Source of the DNA: Paraplanobispora takensis
GTDB taxonomy: Bacteria > Actinomycetota > Actinomycetes > Streptosporangiales > Streptosporangiaceae
DNA length: 64,000 nucleotides
Assembly: GCF_016863195.1 (NCBI RefSeq)
Contig: NZ_BOOK01000041.1
Coordinates: 60,362-124,361, forward strand
Direction: 5' to 3'
A model generated the notes under the pieces. It did no database searches. It saw nothing but the letters and a program-made list of their open reading frames with translations, and was not told the DNA's origin. Positions 50,650 through 58,324 of this stretch are shown in pieces (the stretch's first letter is position 1; each line of letters opens with the position of its first letter). Made by a program: the position numbers and the translations under genes.

Positions 50650-51621
50650 TCAGCCGGTCGCCGAGGTGTCCGTCTCCGGATCCCCGTCGCGCAGCCGGAC
50701 GCGCAGGGCCCGGATGAACCAGTCGGACGCCGGCGTCAGGCTCTCCGGGGCGGGCCAGCCGTTGACCACGGCGAGCAGCCGGAGGTATCGCTCCCTGCGC
50801 GGATCTCCGGCGGTCTCCAGCCGGGCCAGCAGCCGGCGCCGGAAGCCGGCGTCATCGGGCCGGCCGACGACGTCCGCGCATCGGGCCGTCACCGCCGAGA
50901 CGATCGGATCGGCCTGGGGGGAGGCGGGGTCGACGCCGGCGGCCAGGGCCGGGCCCACCCGGTCGCGGACGATCGCGACGCTGTCGGGCCGAAGACCCGC
51001 GGGTTCCCCCATGGCGCGCTCGGCGGCGTACTGCTCGGCCGTGCGGCGCATGAGGGCGCGGAAATCCGGGTCCCGGGACAGCTCGGCCAGCTCCACCCAC
51101 GCCTCGACCTGCTCGGGGTCGGGGTCGTCGGGCAGTTCCGGGGTCATCGAGCGCATGATCCCGGCGAATCCCGGGTCGGGCTCCAGGCCGTCGAAGGTGC
51201 TGCCGAGGAAATCGTCGATCAGACGTCGGCGCTCGTCTTCCGAGAGCTTGGCCAGCTTGTGCATGAGAGTCATCTCCTCAGGGGTGGAACCGCGCTTCGC
51301 CACGGCCAGGAGCACCGCACGCCGCAGGCGCAGCGTCCGGATCTGCACCGACAGGGCCGCGGCGTGCGTCGCGGCCACTTCGGCGAGCGCGACCTCCCGC
51401 TCCAGGACCCTCCGGATCATGGGAAGGTCCAGCCCCAGATCGCGGAGCGTGCGCACCAGGTCCAGGCGCGCGACGGCGTCGATGCGATAGCGGCGGTAAC
51501 CGGTCGGGCCGCGTTCGGCCGGCGGCACGATCCCGCGGTCGGAGTAGAACCGGATGGTCTTGACCGTGAGCCCGGTCCGCCGGGCCAGATCGCCGATCGA
51601 GTAGAGCGTGTCGCCGTCCAT
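50650..51621 (-). CDS. MerR family transcriptional regulator
   Basis: A 323-residue MerR-type activator. The N-terminal domain is classical: LYSIGDLARRTGLTVKTIRF and YSDRGIVPPAERGPTGYRRY, then a dimer coiled coil (LDLPMIRRVLEREVALAEVA). The long C-terminal ~200 residues are helical, with no obvious cysteine pattern for metals, so an organic or drug ligand is more likely. It is larger than metal-sensing MerR proteins, closer to TipA/BmrR-like sizes. The ATG at 51621 lies 15 bp from its dyad promoter. It probably autoregulates; no separate target is adjacent. Confidence 0.9.
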   Translation of the reverse strand: MDGDTLYSIGDLARRTGLTVKTIRFYSDRGIVPPAERGPTGYRRYRIDAVARLDLVRTLRDLGLDLPMIRRVLEREVALAEVAATHAAALSVQIRTLRLRRAVLLAVAKRGSTPEEMTLMHKLAKLSEDERRRLIDDFLGSTFDGLEPDPGFAGIMRSMTPELPDDPDPEQVEAWVELAELSRDPDFRALMRRTAEQYAAERAMGEPAGLRPDSVAIVRDRVGPALAAGVDPASPQADPIVSAVTARCADVVGRPDDAGFRRRLLARLETAGDPRRERYLRLLAVVNGWPAPESLTPASDWFIRALRVRLRDGDPETDTSATG

Positions 51622-51635
51622 GCCCCCACCCTCCC

Positions 51636-51654
51636 GTCTCCCCTTGCTGGAGAC
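51636..51654 (-). promoter_or_regulatory. MerR-type dyad in the regulator's own promoter
   Basis: GTCTCC (51636-51641) and GGAGAC (51649-51654) flank 7 nt. On the minus strand the site reads GTCTCC-AGCAAGG-GGAGAC. TTGAGT (minus, 51658-51653) overlaps its upstream edge and could be the -35 box, as in MerR-family spacer operators. Confidence 0.6.
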
Positions 51655-51747
51655 TCAAGCCCGCCCGTCGGCGGTGCCGGGAATTCCCCTTCGCCCGGGT
51701 CTGGGGCACGCGACCGGCACGGAAGATCGGAAAAATCTCCTGAACGC

Positions 51748-51788
51748 CGAAGGGCCAGGTCCCGGATGCCCGGTGACCTGGCCCTTCG
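51748..51788 (-). terminator. Terminator of the tRNA-Gly gene
   Basis: A 14-bp perfect stem, CGAAGGGCCAGGTC (51748-51761) with 51775-51788, and a 13-nt loop, beginning 7 bp beyond the 3' end of the tRNA. A TTTTT run follows 12 nt later on the minus strand. Confidence 0.75.
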
Positions 51789-51795
51789 TCTGCTG

Positions 51796-51866
51796 AGCGG
51801 ACGACGGGAATCGAACCCGCGTAGCCAGTTTGGAAGACTGGGGCTCTACCATTGAGCTACGTCCGC
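51796..51866 (-). tRNA. tRNA-Gly (anticodon TCC)
   Basis: A 71-nt cloverleaf on the minus strand. The acceptor stem is GCGGACG/CGTCCGC with discriminator T, the D-arm GCTCAATGGTAGAGC, the anticodon stem CCAGTC-TTCCAAA-CTGG with TCC anticodon, and the T-arm CGGGTTCGATTCCCG. CCA is not encoded. It decodes GGA and GGG codons. Confidence 0.95.
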
Positions 51867-51955
51867 GCGATCCGGTGTTGGTCTGGTCTAGACTTCATCC
51901 GGTCGTCAGGGCGTAATCGTACCGGAGTTCCGGAGCGTGCGCGTACCCGGCGCGA

Positions 51956-52029
51956 CGGGGCGTGGCGCAGCTTGGTAGCGCGCTTGCTTTGGGAGCAAGA
52001 AGTCGCAGGTTCAAATCCTGTCGCCCCGA
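51956..52029 (+). tRNA. tRNA-Pro (anticodon TGG)
   Basis: A 74-nt cloverleaf: acceptor CGGGGCG/CGCCCCG with discriminator A, D-arm GCGCAGCTTGGTAGCGC, anticodon stem CTTGC-TTTGGGA-GCAAG with TGG, and T-arm CAGGTTCAAATCCTG. CCA is not encoded. It is divergent from tRNA-Gly, with their 5' ends 89 bp apart. Confidence 0.95.
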
Positions 52030-52044
52030 CTCTCCGAACACCGC

Positions 52045-52075
52045 AAGGCCACTCCCCGAGATCGGGAGCGGCCTT
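52045..52075 (+). terminator. Terminator hairpin after tRNA-Pro
   Basis: AAGGCC (52045-52050) pairs with GGCCTT (52070-52075), continued inward by CTCCC/GGGAG-type pairs with one bulge and one mismatch, starting 16 nt after the tRNA. Confidence 0.65.
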
Positions 52076-52524
52076 CTGAGTGGCAAAGTGACGCCCTGGC
52101 CAGGCGGCCGACAGGGCGTGCCTGGCCGATATGCCCACCCGTGGTGCACGTCCGTGGTGGGCCGCCTGTTGCCCACCCGAGCTGCGCCGTACGGCCGAGC
52201 CTGCCCACCGTGCCAGGGCGCACGTGACGAGGGGTGCCGAGGATCGCGGAGCCTCGCCAGGTAGGGGCGGGAAGCCCATGAGGAGTGCGACAGAGACGAG
52301 GTCAACGGCACCAGCGAAGCGCCCACCGCCACGGCGAACCACGTCCACGAGCGACGCCCTAACGGCACATTCTTCCACCTCGGCATCGGGAGAGCGTATA
52401 GGACACTCCCCGAAGCCATCCCGGTCCGGGCAGGCCGCCTGATCCAAGCCGATCATGTTCCTGCCGCCTCGGCGGGGGTGCTCCGGCTCCGGGCGGGCCA
52501 GGTGTGGGGTTGTGCCGGCGTGGC
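52076..52524. other. Gene-poor region downstream of tRNA-Pro
   Basis: About 450 bp in which I cannot support a gene. Frames on both strands lack domains and good starts. Codon bias is weaker than in neighbouring genes. tRNA-Pro genes are known attachment sites for integrative elements, so an eroded element is possible, but I find no integrase or repeated tRNA end. Confidence 0.35.
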
Positions 52525-53058
52525 TCACAATCCTCGGTCGCGCTTGAACTTCTCTGGCTCTAGGAAGTACTGGGAAGCGTCACTCGTGGCCTTGACGACA
52601 ACGGGGTCCCCGAGGGGCGCGGGCCATATCTGAAGGTAATGGTCATCGATGCCGTCATCCCCCGCGCCCTCCCAATCCATGTTCTTGACGTGATACCGAA
52701 TGCGGTAGGTCCCCGGCCCGGCAGGAAGAGGGGGCAGAGGACGCATCGCAACCGCGTCATAGGTGAACCCGCTCATCTCCACTTCGCCCGACACGGACAC
52801 GTAACCAATTTCCACGATGTCCTCGTAGGCGGCGAGATCTGCCCCGGGGTCCCGGTCGGCGATCGTCACAGTGAAGTCGGCCGGCCCCCACTGATGAGTG
52901 ATGTGGAGGGTGACCCAGCCCTTCTCGACCTCGATGAACCCGACTGACTGGGCGGGTGTGTCGGCATACCCGTCGAGTTCCCTGTCCTGCAGACCGGCGA
53001 TGCCACAGTCGGCGACCTCGACTGTCAGACGTACGGTGCAGGTCTCGTCGTCGCTCAT
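52525..53058 (-). CDS. Hypothetical beta-rich protein
   Basis: A 177-residue acidic soluble protein of unknown function. Its sequence alternates short beta segments (TCTVRLTVEVADCGI, GFIEVEKGWVTLHITHQWG, TYRIRYHVKNMDW) and suggests a beta sandwich. The N-terminus MSDDETCTVRL and C-terminus YFLEPEKFKRDRGL show no signal or anchor. The ATG at 53058 was chosen since upstream in-frame sequence loses coding character; the ribosome-binding site is weak. AT content is slightly above the window average, and it adjoins a gene-poor region after tRNA-Pro, so acquisition by transfer is possible. An immunity-type role is a guess only. Confidence 0.6.
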   Translation of the reverse strand: MSDDETCTVRLTVEVADCGIAGLQDRELDGYADTPAQSVGFIEVEKGWVTLHITHQWGPADFTVTIADRDPGADLAAYEDIVEIGYVSVSGEVEMSGFTYDAVAMRPLPPLPAGPGTYRIRYHVKNMDWEGAGDDGIDDHYLQIWPAPLGDPVVVKATSDASQYFLEPEKFKRDRGL

Positions 53059-53271
53059 GAACGGGGAGCGTAAACGCCGCCACCGACGAGGTCGTTGATT
53101 GATTTGAGTGCTTTGACCGACCGCGGGCGGGCCCGGCTCCCGGCGACGTCGAGCCGAGGCCTCGGAGGGGCGGACGCCTATCGCGCTGACGACTTCCCTG
53201 ATGTCAGCTTCCCGTCCCCGGACAGGTGAGGCGCGCCCGCACCGGCGGCGAGGGAAGGGGCGTCCTCGCCG

Positions 53272-53343
53272 CGCCCGCCGTCTCAGGCCGGGTGGCCGGT
53301 GGTGAAACGCCCGCCGTCTCAGGCCGGGTGGTCGGCGGTGAAG
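53272..53343 (-). repeat. Tandem 36-bp duplication at the end of the SHMT-like gene
   Basis: Units 53272-53307 and 53308-53343 differ at about three positions. The second contains the last codons and stop of the SHMT-like gene; the first repeats them beyond the stop, including a second in-frame stop. 36 bp is a whole number of codons. The interval 53059-53271 has no gene. Confidence 0.9.
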
Positions 53344-54656
53344 TGCACGCCGGAGAAGCGTCCCCGCCACGCGGTGACCTCCGCGGCCACGACGGCCGGG
53401 TCCGCCTCCTCCTCCAGCCCCCGGGCGACGAACGCGGCCAGCGCCGGCATGTCCTCCTCGGTCATCCCGAGCCGGACGATCTCGGGGGTGCCCACGCGCA
53501 GCCCGTTGACGTCGCCTTCGATCGGATCGACCGGCAGGCCGATGCCGCAGGCCAGGATGTTCGCCCGGCGCAGCCTGCGGGCGGCCCGCTGGCCGCCGCC
53601 GTAGCGGCGGGCCTCGATCGCGAACTGGTGCGAGCGGGTGCACCCGCGCTCGGCCGCGAAGACCGGCACGCCCAGGTCGAGCAGTTCCTCCGCCAGGCGC
53701 CGCGCCGTCGCGGTCATCGTCCGCGCGTACGCCTGCCCGGCGGCCTTCCAGTCGAGCAGGGTCATGGCCAGCGCCGCGGTCTTGCCGGCGTCGAAGTTGG
53801 CGGTCAGGCCCGGATAGGCGATCGCGTCCAGGCGCTCGGCCAGTCCGGCGTCGTCGGTGACGATGAGCCCGCCGGGAGGGCCTCCCAAGCTCTTGTAGGT
53901 GCTCATGGTGATCAGGTGGGCGCCCTCGTCGAGCGGCTGCGGCCAGGTACGGCCGGCGATCATGCCGCACAGGTGCGCGGCGTCGAAGAGCACGCGGGCG
54001 CCGACGGAGTCGGCGATCTCCCGGATCCGTGCGACGGGGTGGGGGAAGAGGTTGAGGCTGCCGCCGACGGTGATCAGCGCGGGCCGGGTCTCCTCGGCCA
54101 GTGAGCGCAGGGCGTCGACGTCCACGGTGTAGCCGTCCGCGGCGACCGGGGCGGGAACGGTGGTGAGGCCGTACAGCCCCGCCGCGCCCTGGCCGTGATG
54201 GGTGACGTGGCCGCCGACGCTCGACGGCGGGGCGATGATCGTGTCACCGGGCCGGCAGGTGGCCATGAAGGCGTAGAGGTTGGCCAGCGCCCCCGAGCCG
54301 ACGCGCACCTCGGCGTAGCCGGCGCCGAAGACCTGCGCGGCCAGTTCGGCGGCGACGATCTCGATCTGCTCGATCGCCTCCAGGCCCGTCTCGTACTTGT
54401 CGCCGGGATAGCCCAGGGACGGGCGCGAGCCCAGGCCGGCCGAGAGCAGCGCCTCCGCCCGCGGGTTCATGATGTTGGTGGCCGGGTTGAGGTTGACCGA
54501 CTCCACGTCGTGGATGCGGTGGTTGTCGTCCGCCAGCCGTTCGATCTCCTTCTGGACCGCCGAGGCGGGCAGGTCCGCCACGGCCGCGGAGACGGAGCGC
54601 ACGCGCTCCTCGGAGGCGGCGGGGACCCAGGGGCGGGGCGTCAGGGCAGAGGACAT
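53319..54656 (-). CDS. Serine hydroxymethyltransferase-like PLP enzyme
   Basis: A 445-residue fold type I PLP enzyme of the SHMT family. Signatures: ESVNLNPATNIMNPRAEALL, SLGYPGDKYETGLEAIEQIE, the Asp that binds the PLP pyridine in DAAHLCGMIAGR, and the Schiff-base Lys in STYKSLGGPPGGLIVTDD. In canonical GlyA the lysine motif is T-THKTLRGPRGG, so this is a divergent paralogue. It may act on glycine, threonine or a modified serine (aldolase, transaldolase or alpha-methylserine type activity). The ATG at 54656 was chosen at the family start. It follows the ATPase gene by 97 bp on the same strand. It is unlikely to be the only SHMT of the organism. Confidence 0.85.
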   Translation of the reverse strand: MSSALTPRPWVPAASEERVRSVSAAVADLPASAVQKEIERLADDNHRIHDVESVNLNPATNIMNPRAEALLSAGLGSRPSLGYPGDKYETGLEAIEQIEIVAAELAAQVFGAGYAEVRVGSGALANLYAFMATCRPGDTIIAPPSSVGGHVTHHGQGAAGLYGLTTVPAPVAADGYTVDVDALRSLAEETRPALITVGGSLNLFPHPVARIREIADSVGARVLFDAAHLCGMIAGRTWPQPLDEGAHLITMSTYKSLGGPPGGLIVTDDAGLAERLDAIAYPGLTANFDAGKTAALAMTLLDWKAAGQAYARTMTATARRLAEELLDLGVPVFAAERGCTRSHQFAIEARRYGGGQRAARRLRRANILACGIGLPVDPIEGDVNGLRVGTPEIVRLGMTEEDMPALAAFVARGLEEEADPAVVAAEVTAWRGRFSGVHFTADHPA

Positions 54657-54683
54657 GGGCTGGTTCTCCCGATGGGTGGTGGA

Positions 54684-54701
54684 CCGCCCGGTCCCGGGCG
54701 G
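54684..54701 (-). terminator. GC hairpin between the ATPase and SHMT-like genes
   Basis: CCGCCCGG (54684-54691) and CCGGGCGG (54694-54701) form an 8-bp stem with a 2-nt loop (allowing a wider loop in practice). It may separate or attenuate transcription between the two genes. Confidence 0.35.
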
Positions 54702-54753
54702 ACGCCGCAGGCCGCGCCGGTGCGCGCAGCCGTACGGGGAAGCCTCGGACGCC

Positions 54754-55242
54754 TCAGGCGGTGGTCCCGCTGAACAGGGCCCAGACGGCCTTGCCGCCGC
54801 GGTTGAGGTGGTCCCAGCCCCAGCACTGACTGTAGGTCTCCACGATGTACAGCCCGCGGCCGTTCTCGGAGATGAAGTCGGGTTCCTTGGGGGTGGGGGC
54901 CTCGTCACTCGGGTCGGCCACGGCCAGGAGCACGTGGGGCGACAGACGAAGGAGCATCAGGGTGATGGGCTTGGCCTCGACCCTGCTGGGCGGGCACAGC
55001 GCGTAGCGGACCGCGTTCGTCACCAGTTCCGAGACCACCAGCGCCGCGTCGTCGCTGAGTTCGGACAGTCCCCACTCCTTCAAAGTGGAGCGGGTCACGT
55101 CTCTGGCGGTCTTGACCGAGTCGGCCTGCCGGGGGAGCGGGCACGCCGTCGCGTCGGAACGGTCGGCGCGCAGGAACTCGTCGAAGCCGACCTCGCGGGT
55201 CGCCTGCAGGCAGTCGGCAGCCGATTTTGGCTCCTCCACCAT
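54754..55242 (-). CDS. Anti-sigma-factor-type ATP-binding protein (RsbW-like)
   Basis: A 162-residue HATPase_c protein. The N-box is SDDAALVVSELVTNAVRYAL (Glu and Asn for Mg-ATP), the G1 box VADPSDEAPTPK and the G2 box ENGRGLYIVETYSQCWGW. Such stand-alone GHKL proteins act as anti-sigma kinases or as partners of XRE-DUF5753 regulators in actinomycete developmental loci. The start at 55242 was chosen because GGGAGG (55253-55258 on the plus strand) precedes it; an ATG 8 codons earlier is possible. It is divergent from an XRE-DUF5753 gene, a pairing known from whiJ-like clusters. The downstream SHMT-like gene may share its transcript. Confidence 0.88.
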   Translation of the reverse strand: MVEEPKSAADCLQATREVGFDEFLRADRSDATACPLPRQADSVKTARDVTRSTLKEWGLSELSDDAALVVSELVTNAVRYALCPPSRVEAKPITLMLLRLSPHVLLAVADPSDEAPTPKEPDFISENGRGLYIVETYSQCWGWDHLNRGGKAVWALFSGTTA

Positions 55243-55304
55243 CCTGCCGGTACCTCCCGCTGTCATGGTGAGTCTCCGTGCTGGTTGCGAGTTTTTACAG
55301 CTTG

Positions 55305-55412
55305 TGCACCATTAGCCCAATATGCACTAGGCCATCATGGGTCACCGGAACGTCCTCTGCAAGACCCAAATGCACGTGCAAGTGCCATGTGCAGCCGCAT
55401 GGGCGACTGCAC
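55305..55412. promoter_or_regulatory. Cluster of TGCAC half sites in a divergent promoter region
   Basis: TGCAC occurs at 55305-55309, 55323-55327 and 55408-55412, the palindrome TGCACGTGCA at 55371-55380, and GTGCA at 55389-55393: six half sites in 108 bp. They lie between the ATPase gene and the XRE-DUF5753 gene and are the probable binding sites for that regulator. Confidence 0.5.
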
Positions 55413-55510
55413 AGGGGAATCGGCGAATCGGTCAGCAGCATGAGACCTTGTCATGAAGGCCGGAAGTGGTGACACTGTGTGCGCTGGCCCCAATGGGAGA
55501 GGGAGGCGAA

Positions 55511-56377
55511 GTGACGCAGGTTCAACCGGGCTCGGGTCCCACTGCTCTGCGCATCCTCCTGGGCTCTCAATTGCGCCGACTTCGCGAGGAGCGCGGGCTC
55601 ACCCGCGAGGAGGCCGGCGAGCGGATCCGCGGCTCCGAGTCCAAGATCAGCCGGATGGAGCTCGGCCGGGTCGGCCTGCGGGAGCGCGACGTCGCGGACC
55701 TGCTCACCCTGTACGGCGTCGAGGACCAGGATGCGCGGGCGGCCGTGATGGACCTGCTGAACAGGGCGAACGAGCCCGGCTGGTGGCACCGCTTCAACGA
55801 TCTGCTGCCCGGGTGGTTCCAGACCTACGTCGGCCTGGAGGAGGCGGCCTCCCGCATCCGCACCTACGAGGTGCAGTTCGTGCCCGGCCTGCTCCAGACG
55901 AAGGAGTACGCCCGGGCCGTCATCACCGCCGGGGGCGCCGGCATCGCGCCCGAGGAGATCTCCCGCCGGGTGGACCTGCGCATCGAGCGCCAGCGGGTCC
56001 TGGAGCGGCCCGACGGGCCGTTCTTCTGGGCCGTCATCGACGAGGCGGCGCTGCGGCGTCCCATCGGCGGCGCGGACGTGATGCGGGCCCAGCTGGAGCA
56101 CCTGATGGACCTCATGCGCCAGCCGAACATCACGATCCAGGTGATGCCGTTCAGCTTCGGCGGCCACAGCGCGGAGGGCGGCGCCTTCAGCATTCTGCGC
56201 TTCCAGGACAGGGAACTGCCCGACGTGGTCTACGTCGAGCAGCTGGCCAGCGCGCTCTATCTGGACAAGCATGAAGACGTCGACAGATACAGCGAGGTCA
56301 TGGAGCGGCTGTGCGCGGTCAGCACCACTCCCGACGAGACCGTCGACATCCTCCGCCGGATAATCAAAGAGATCTGA
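55511..56377 (+). CDS. XRE family regulator with DUF5753 domain
   Basis: A 288-residue regulator. The XRE helix-turn-helix is at residues ~15-70 (LGSQLRRLREERGLTREEAG, GSESKISRMELGRVGLRERD). The DUF5753 domain follows (ANEPGWWHRFNDLLPGWFQTY, YEVQFVPGLLQTKEYARAVI, HLMDLMRQPNITIQVMPF). This is the WhiJ/Abi-type regulator family of actinomycetes that often pairs with a small DUF397 protein and an RsbW-like ATPase. Here the ATPase is divergently encoded and no DUF397 gene is seen. The GTG at 55511 follows GAGGGAGGCGA. It likely binds the TGCAC sites in the intergenic region. Confidence 0.93.
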   Translation: MTQVQPGSGPTALRILLGSQLRRLREERGLTREEAGERIRGSESKISRMELGRVGLRERDVADLLTLYGVEDQDARAAVMDLLNRANEPGWWHRFNDLLPGWFQTYVGLEEAASRIRTYEVQFVPGLLQTKEYARAVITAGGAGIAPEEISRRVDLRIERQRVLERPDGPFFWAVIDEAALRRPIGGADVMRAQLEHLMDLMRQPNITIQVMPFSFGGHSAEGGAFSILRFQDRELPDVVYVEQLASALYLDKHEDVDRYSEVMERLCAVSTTPDETVDILRRIIKEI

Positions 56378-56412
56378 GGCCGGCGCCGGTCGCTGCGAGG
56401 TGCGCGTCTGCC

Positions 56413-56418
56413 CTAGAC
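56413..56418 (+). promoter_or_regulatory. Candidate -10 box of the tig leader
   Basis: TAGACT lies about 170 bp before the trigger factor start. If used, tig has a long leader (about 56425-56587) with no clear riboswitch. A -35 match is weak. Confidence 0.3.
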
Positions 56419-56587
56419 TGGCATGCGGCGCTGGACACCCGCCACAGTGGAGCATGCCCTTGACTCGCATGTCTCGACGGCTGTGCCCCGTGCCGCTCAT
56501 GTGGGCGCGGCGCGCGAGCTTGCCGCGGTAGCCGTACGAAATTGGCGCGCCCGCGATCACTCGAAGCTTGATCAAGGAGACCACCCC

Positions 56588-57973
56588 GTGAAGACCGCTG
56601 TCGAGGAGCTCAGCCCGACCCGGGTCAAGCTCACTGTCGAGGTGCCGTTCGAGGAGCTCGGCGAGAGCATGCAGGCGGCGTACAAGAAGGTCGCGCAGCA
56701 GGTGCGCGTCCCCGGTTTCCGCCCCGGCAAGGTTCCGGCCCGCATCATCGAGCAGCGCTTCGGCCGCGCGGTGGTGCTGGAGGAGACCCTCAACGACGCG
56801 GTGCCGAAGCTGTACGGCCAGGCCGTCGACGAGAGCGACATCTTCCCCGTCAGCCAGCCGGAGATCGAGGTCACCAAGATCGAGGACGGCGAGCAGGTCG
56901 AGTTCACCGCCGAGGTCGACGTCCGCCCGAACTTCGAGGTCCCCGACTACCAGGGCATCGAGGTCACCGTCCCGACCGCCGAGGTGACCGACGAGGACGT
57001 CGACGGCCAGCTCGACGGCCTGCGCCAGCGCTTCGCGACGCTGACCGGCGTCGAGCGCCCGGCCGCCAACGGCGACTTCGTCGTGATGGACCTCGCCGCC
57101 GCGATCGACGGCGTGAACATCGAGGAGCAGCAGGCCAACGACGTCTCCTACGAGGTCGGCGCCGGCTCGGTGCTGCAGGGCCTGGACGACGCTCTGGCCG
57201 GCATGTCCGCCGGTGACGTCAAGGAGTTCACCACCAACCTGGTCGGCGGCGAGAACGCCGGCGAGGAGGCCGTGGTGACCATCACCATCAAGAGCGTCAA
57301 GGAGAAGGTCCTCCCCGAGCTCGACGACGAGTTCGCCCAGCTGGCGAGCGAGTTCGACACCCTCGACGAGCTCAAGGACAGCATCCGCGAGCAGGCCCGC
57401 CGCAACAAGCTGATCGACCAGGTCGTGCAGGCCCGCGAGAACGCCCTCGACGCGCTGCTGGAGAAGATCGACATCCCGCTGCCGGAGAGCGCGCTCAAGG
57501 CCGAGCTCGACAACCGCAAGCACAACCTCGAGCACCAGATCGCCGAGAGTGGCCTGAGCAAGGAGGCGTACTTCCGCCTCTACCAGACCACCGAGGAAGA
57601 GCGTTACGCCGAGTTCGACGCCGCCGCCGCCAAGGCGCTCAAGACCGGCTTCGTCCTCGACAAGATCGTCAAGGTCGAGGAGCTGGGCGTCAGCGAGCAG
57701 GAGCTGACCAACTTCGTGGTGCGCCGCGCCATGCAGATGAACGTCGCCCCGAACGTGCTCGCCAAGCACCTGGCCGACAACGACCAGCTCACCCTCGCCA
57801 TGGTCGAGATCGTCCGTGACAAGGCCAAGAGCGTCGTCGGCGACGCCGCCAAGGTGACCGACGAGGCCGGCAACGAGGTCGACCTCAAGGCGATCTACAC
57901 CGAGATCAACGGCGAGGAGCCGATCGAGGTCCCGGCCGAGGGCGACGAGGCCGCCGAGGCCGACAAGGAGTAG
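56588..57973 (+). CDS. tig: Trigger factor, ribosome-associated chaperone and PPIase
   Basis: A 461-residue chaperone that binds the ribosome exit tunnel and nascent chains. The N-terminal ribosome-binding domain (residues 1-115) carries the signature GFRPGKVPARIIEQRFG. The FKBP-type PPIase domain spans about residues 145-235 (NGDFVVMDLAAAIDG, GLDDALAGMSAGDVKEF). The C-terminal helical cradle follows (LDELKDSIREQARRN onward) and ends in an acidic tail. GTG at 56588 follows AAGGAG (56575-56580). It heads the tig-clpP1-clpP2-clpX cluster, a widely conserved order linking folding with proteolysis. Confidence 0.97.
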   Translation: MKTAVEELSPTRVKLTVEVPFEELGESMQAAYKKVAQQVRVPGFRPGKVPARIIEQRFGRAVVLEETLNDAVPKLYGQAVDESDIFPVSQPEIEVTKIEDGEQVEFTAEVDVRPNFEVPDYQGIEVTVPTAEVTDEDVDGQLDGLRQRFATLTGVERPAANGDFVVMDLAAAIDGVNIEEQQANDVSYEVGAGSVLQGLDDALAGMSAGDVKEFTTNLVGGENAGEEAVVTITIKSVKEKVLPELDDEFAQLASEFDTLDELKDSIREQARRNKLIDQVVQARENALDALLEKIDIPLPESALKAELDNRKHNLEHQIAESGLSKEAYFRLYQTTEEERYAEFDAAAAKALKTGFVLDKIVKVEELGVSEQELTNFVVRRAMQMNVAPNVLAKHLADNDQLTLAMVEIVRDKAKSVVGDAAKVTDEAGNEVDLKAIYTEINGEEPIEVPAEGDEAAEADKE

Positions 57974-58044
57974 ATCCGTCCCGGACGGAGGGCGATGAGG
58001 CCGCCGAGTGGCAGGCCTGCCCGAGACGTCCGAGAACGCGCCGA

Positions 58045-58077
58045 ACGCCCCCGCCGTGCCACGCACGGCGGGGGCGT
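58045..58077 (+). terminator. Terminator hairpin of tig
   Basis: ACGCCCCCGCCGTG (58045-58058) pairs perfectly with 58064-58077 across CCACG, 72 nt after the tig stop. It separates tig from the clpP operon. Confidence 0.75.
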
Positions 58078-58125
58078 CGTTCGTCTGGGCCCCGCGGGCT
58101 CCGGAGAGGTCTCCGGGCACCTCGG

Positions 58126-58161
58126 GGCCCGACGGCTTCTCAAGGCCCGACGGCTTCTCAG
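58126..58161. repeat. Two tandem 18-bp repeats upstream of clpP1
   Basis: GGCCCGACGGCTTCTCAA (58126-58143) and the same with a final G (58144-58161). The function is unknown. They lie between the tig terminator and the clpP promoter. Confidence 0.85.
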
Positions 58162-58221
58162 GGCCCGGCGGAGCCGCGGAAACGGCCCCCCGGGACGGCC
58201 GGGGACGACCTCGGCCATCAT

Positions 58222-58236
58222 GCGCTGTCGGCGAAC
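58222..58236 (-). promoter_or_regulatory. ClgR-type operator upstream of clpP1P2
   Basis: On the minus strand the site reads GTTCGC-CGACA-GCGC, an exact match to the GTTCGC-N5-GCG box reported for ClgR in Streptomyces. It ends 38 bp before the -10 box at 58275, the position of an activator. ClgR is an actinobacterial XRE-type activator of clp genes. Confidence 0.65.
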
Positions 58237-58274
58237 ACCCCGTGGAGGGGGCATGTCCGGTCGGCGACGCGCGT

Positions 58275-58280
58275 TAAGGT
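58275..58280 (+). promoter_or_regulatory. -10 box of the clpP operon
   Basis: TAAGGT, 44 nt before the clpP1 start at 58325, with no good -35 sequence, as expected for an activator-dependent promoter. Confidence 0.4.
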
Positions 58281-58324
58281 CACAAGCAAAGCCAATCGAT
58301 AACGACGCATCGGAAGGTGACGCT

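Noticed and set aside
51655..51855. Frames over the tRNA-Gly gene, such as SGRRESNPRSQFGRL and SKLATRVRFPSSAQ
   Set aside because: Translations of the tRNA itself, not genes.
51857..52528. Minus-strand frames over the tRNA-Pro region, giving peptides such as VGATGFEPATSCSQ and GRQDLNLRLLAPKA
   Set aside because: These are the well-known spurious translations of the tRNA-Pro complement; the tRNA explains the sequence.
55451..58120. 889-codon minus-strand frame
   Set aside because: Antisense to the XRE-DUF5753 and tig genes; Leu/Val/Asp-rich shadow.
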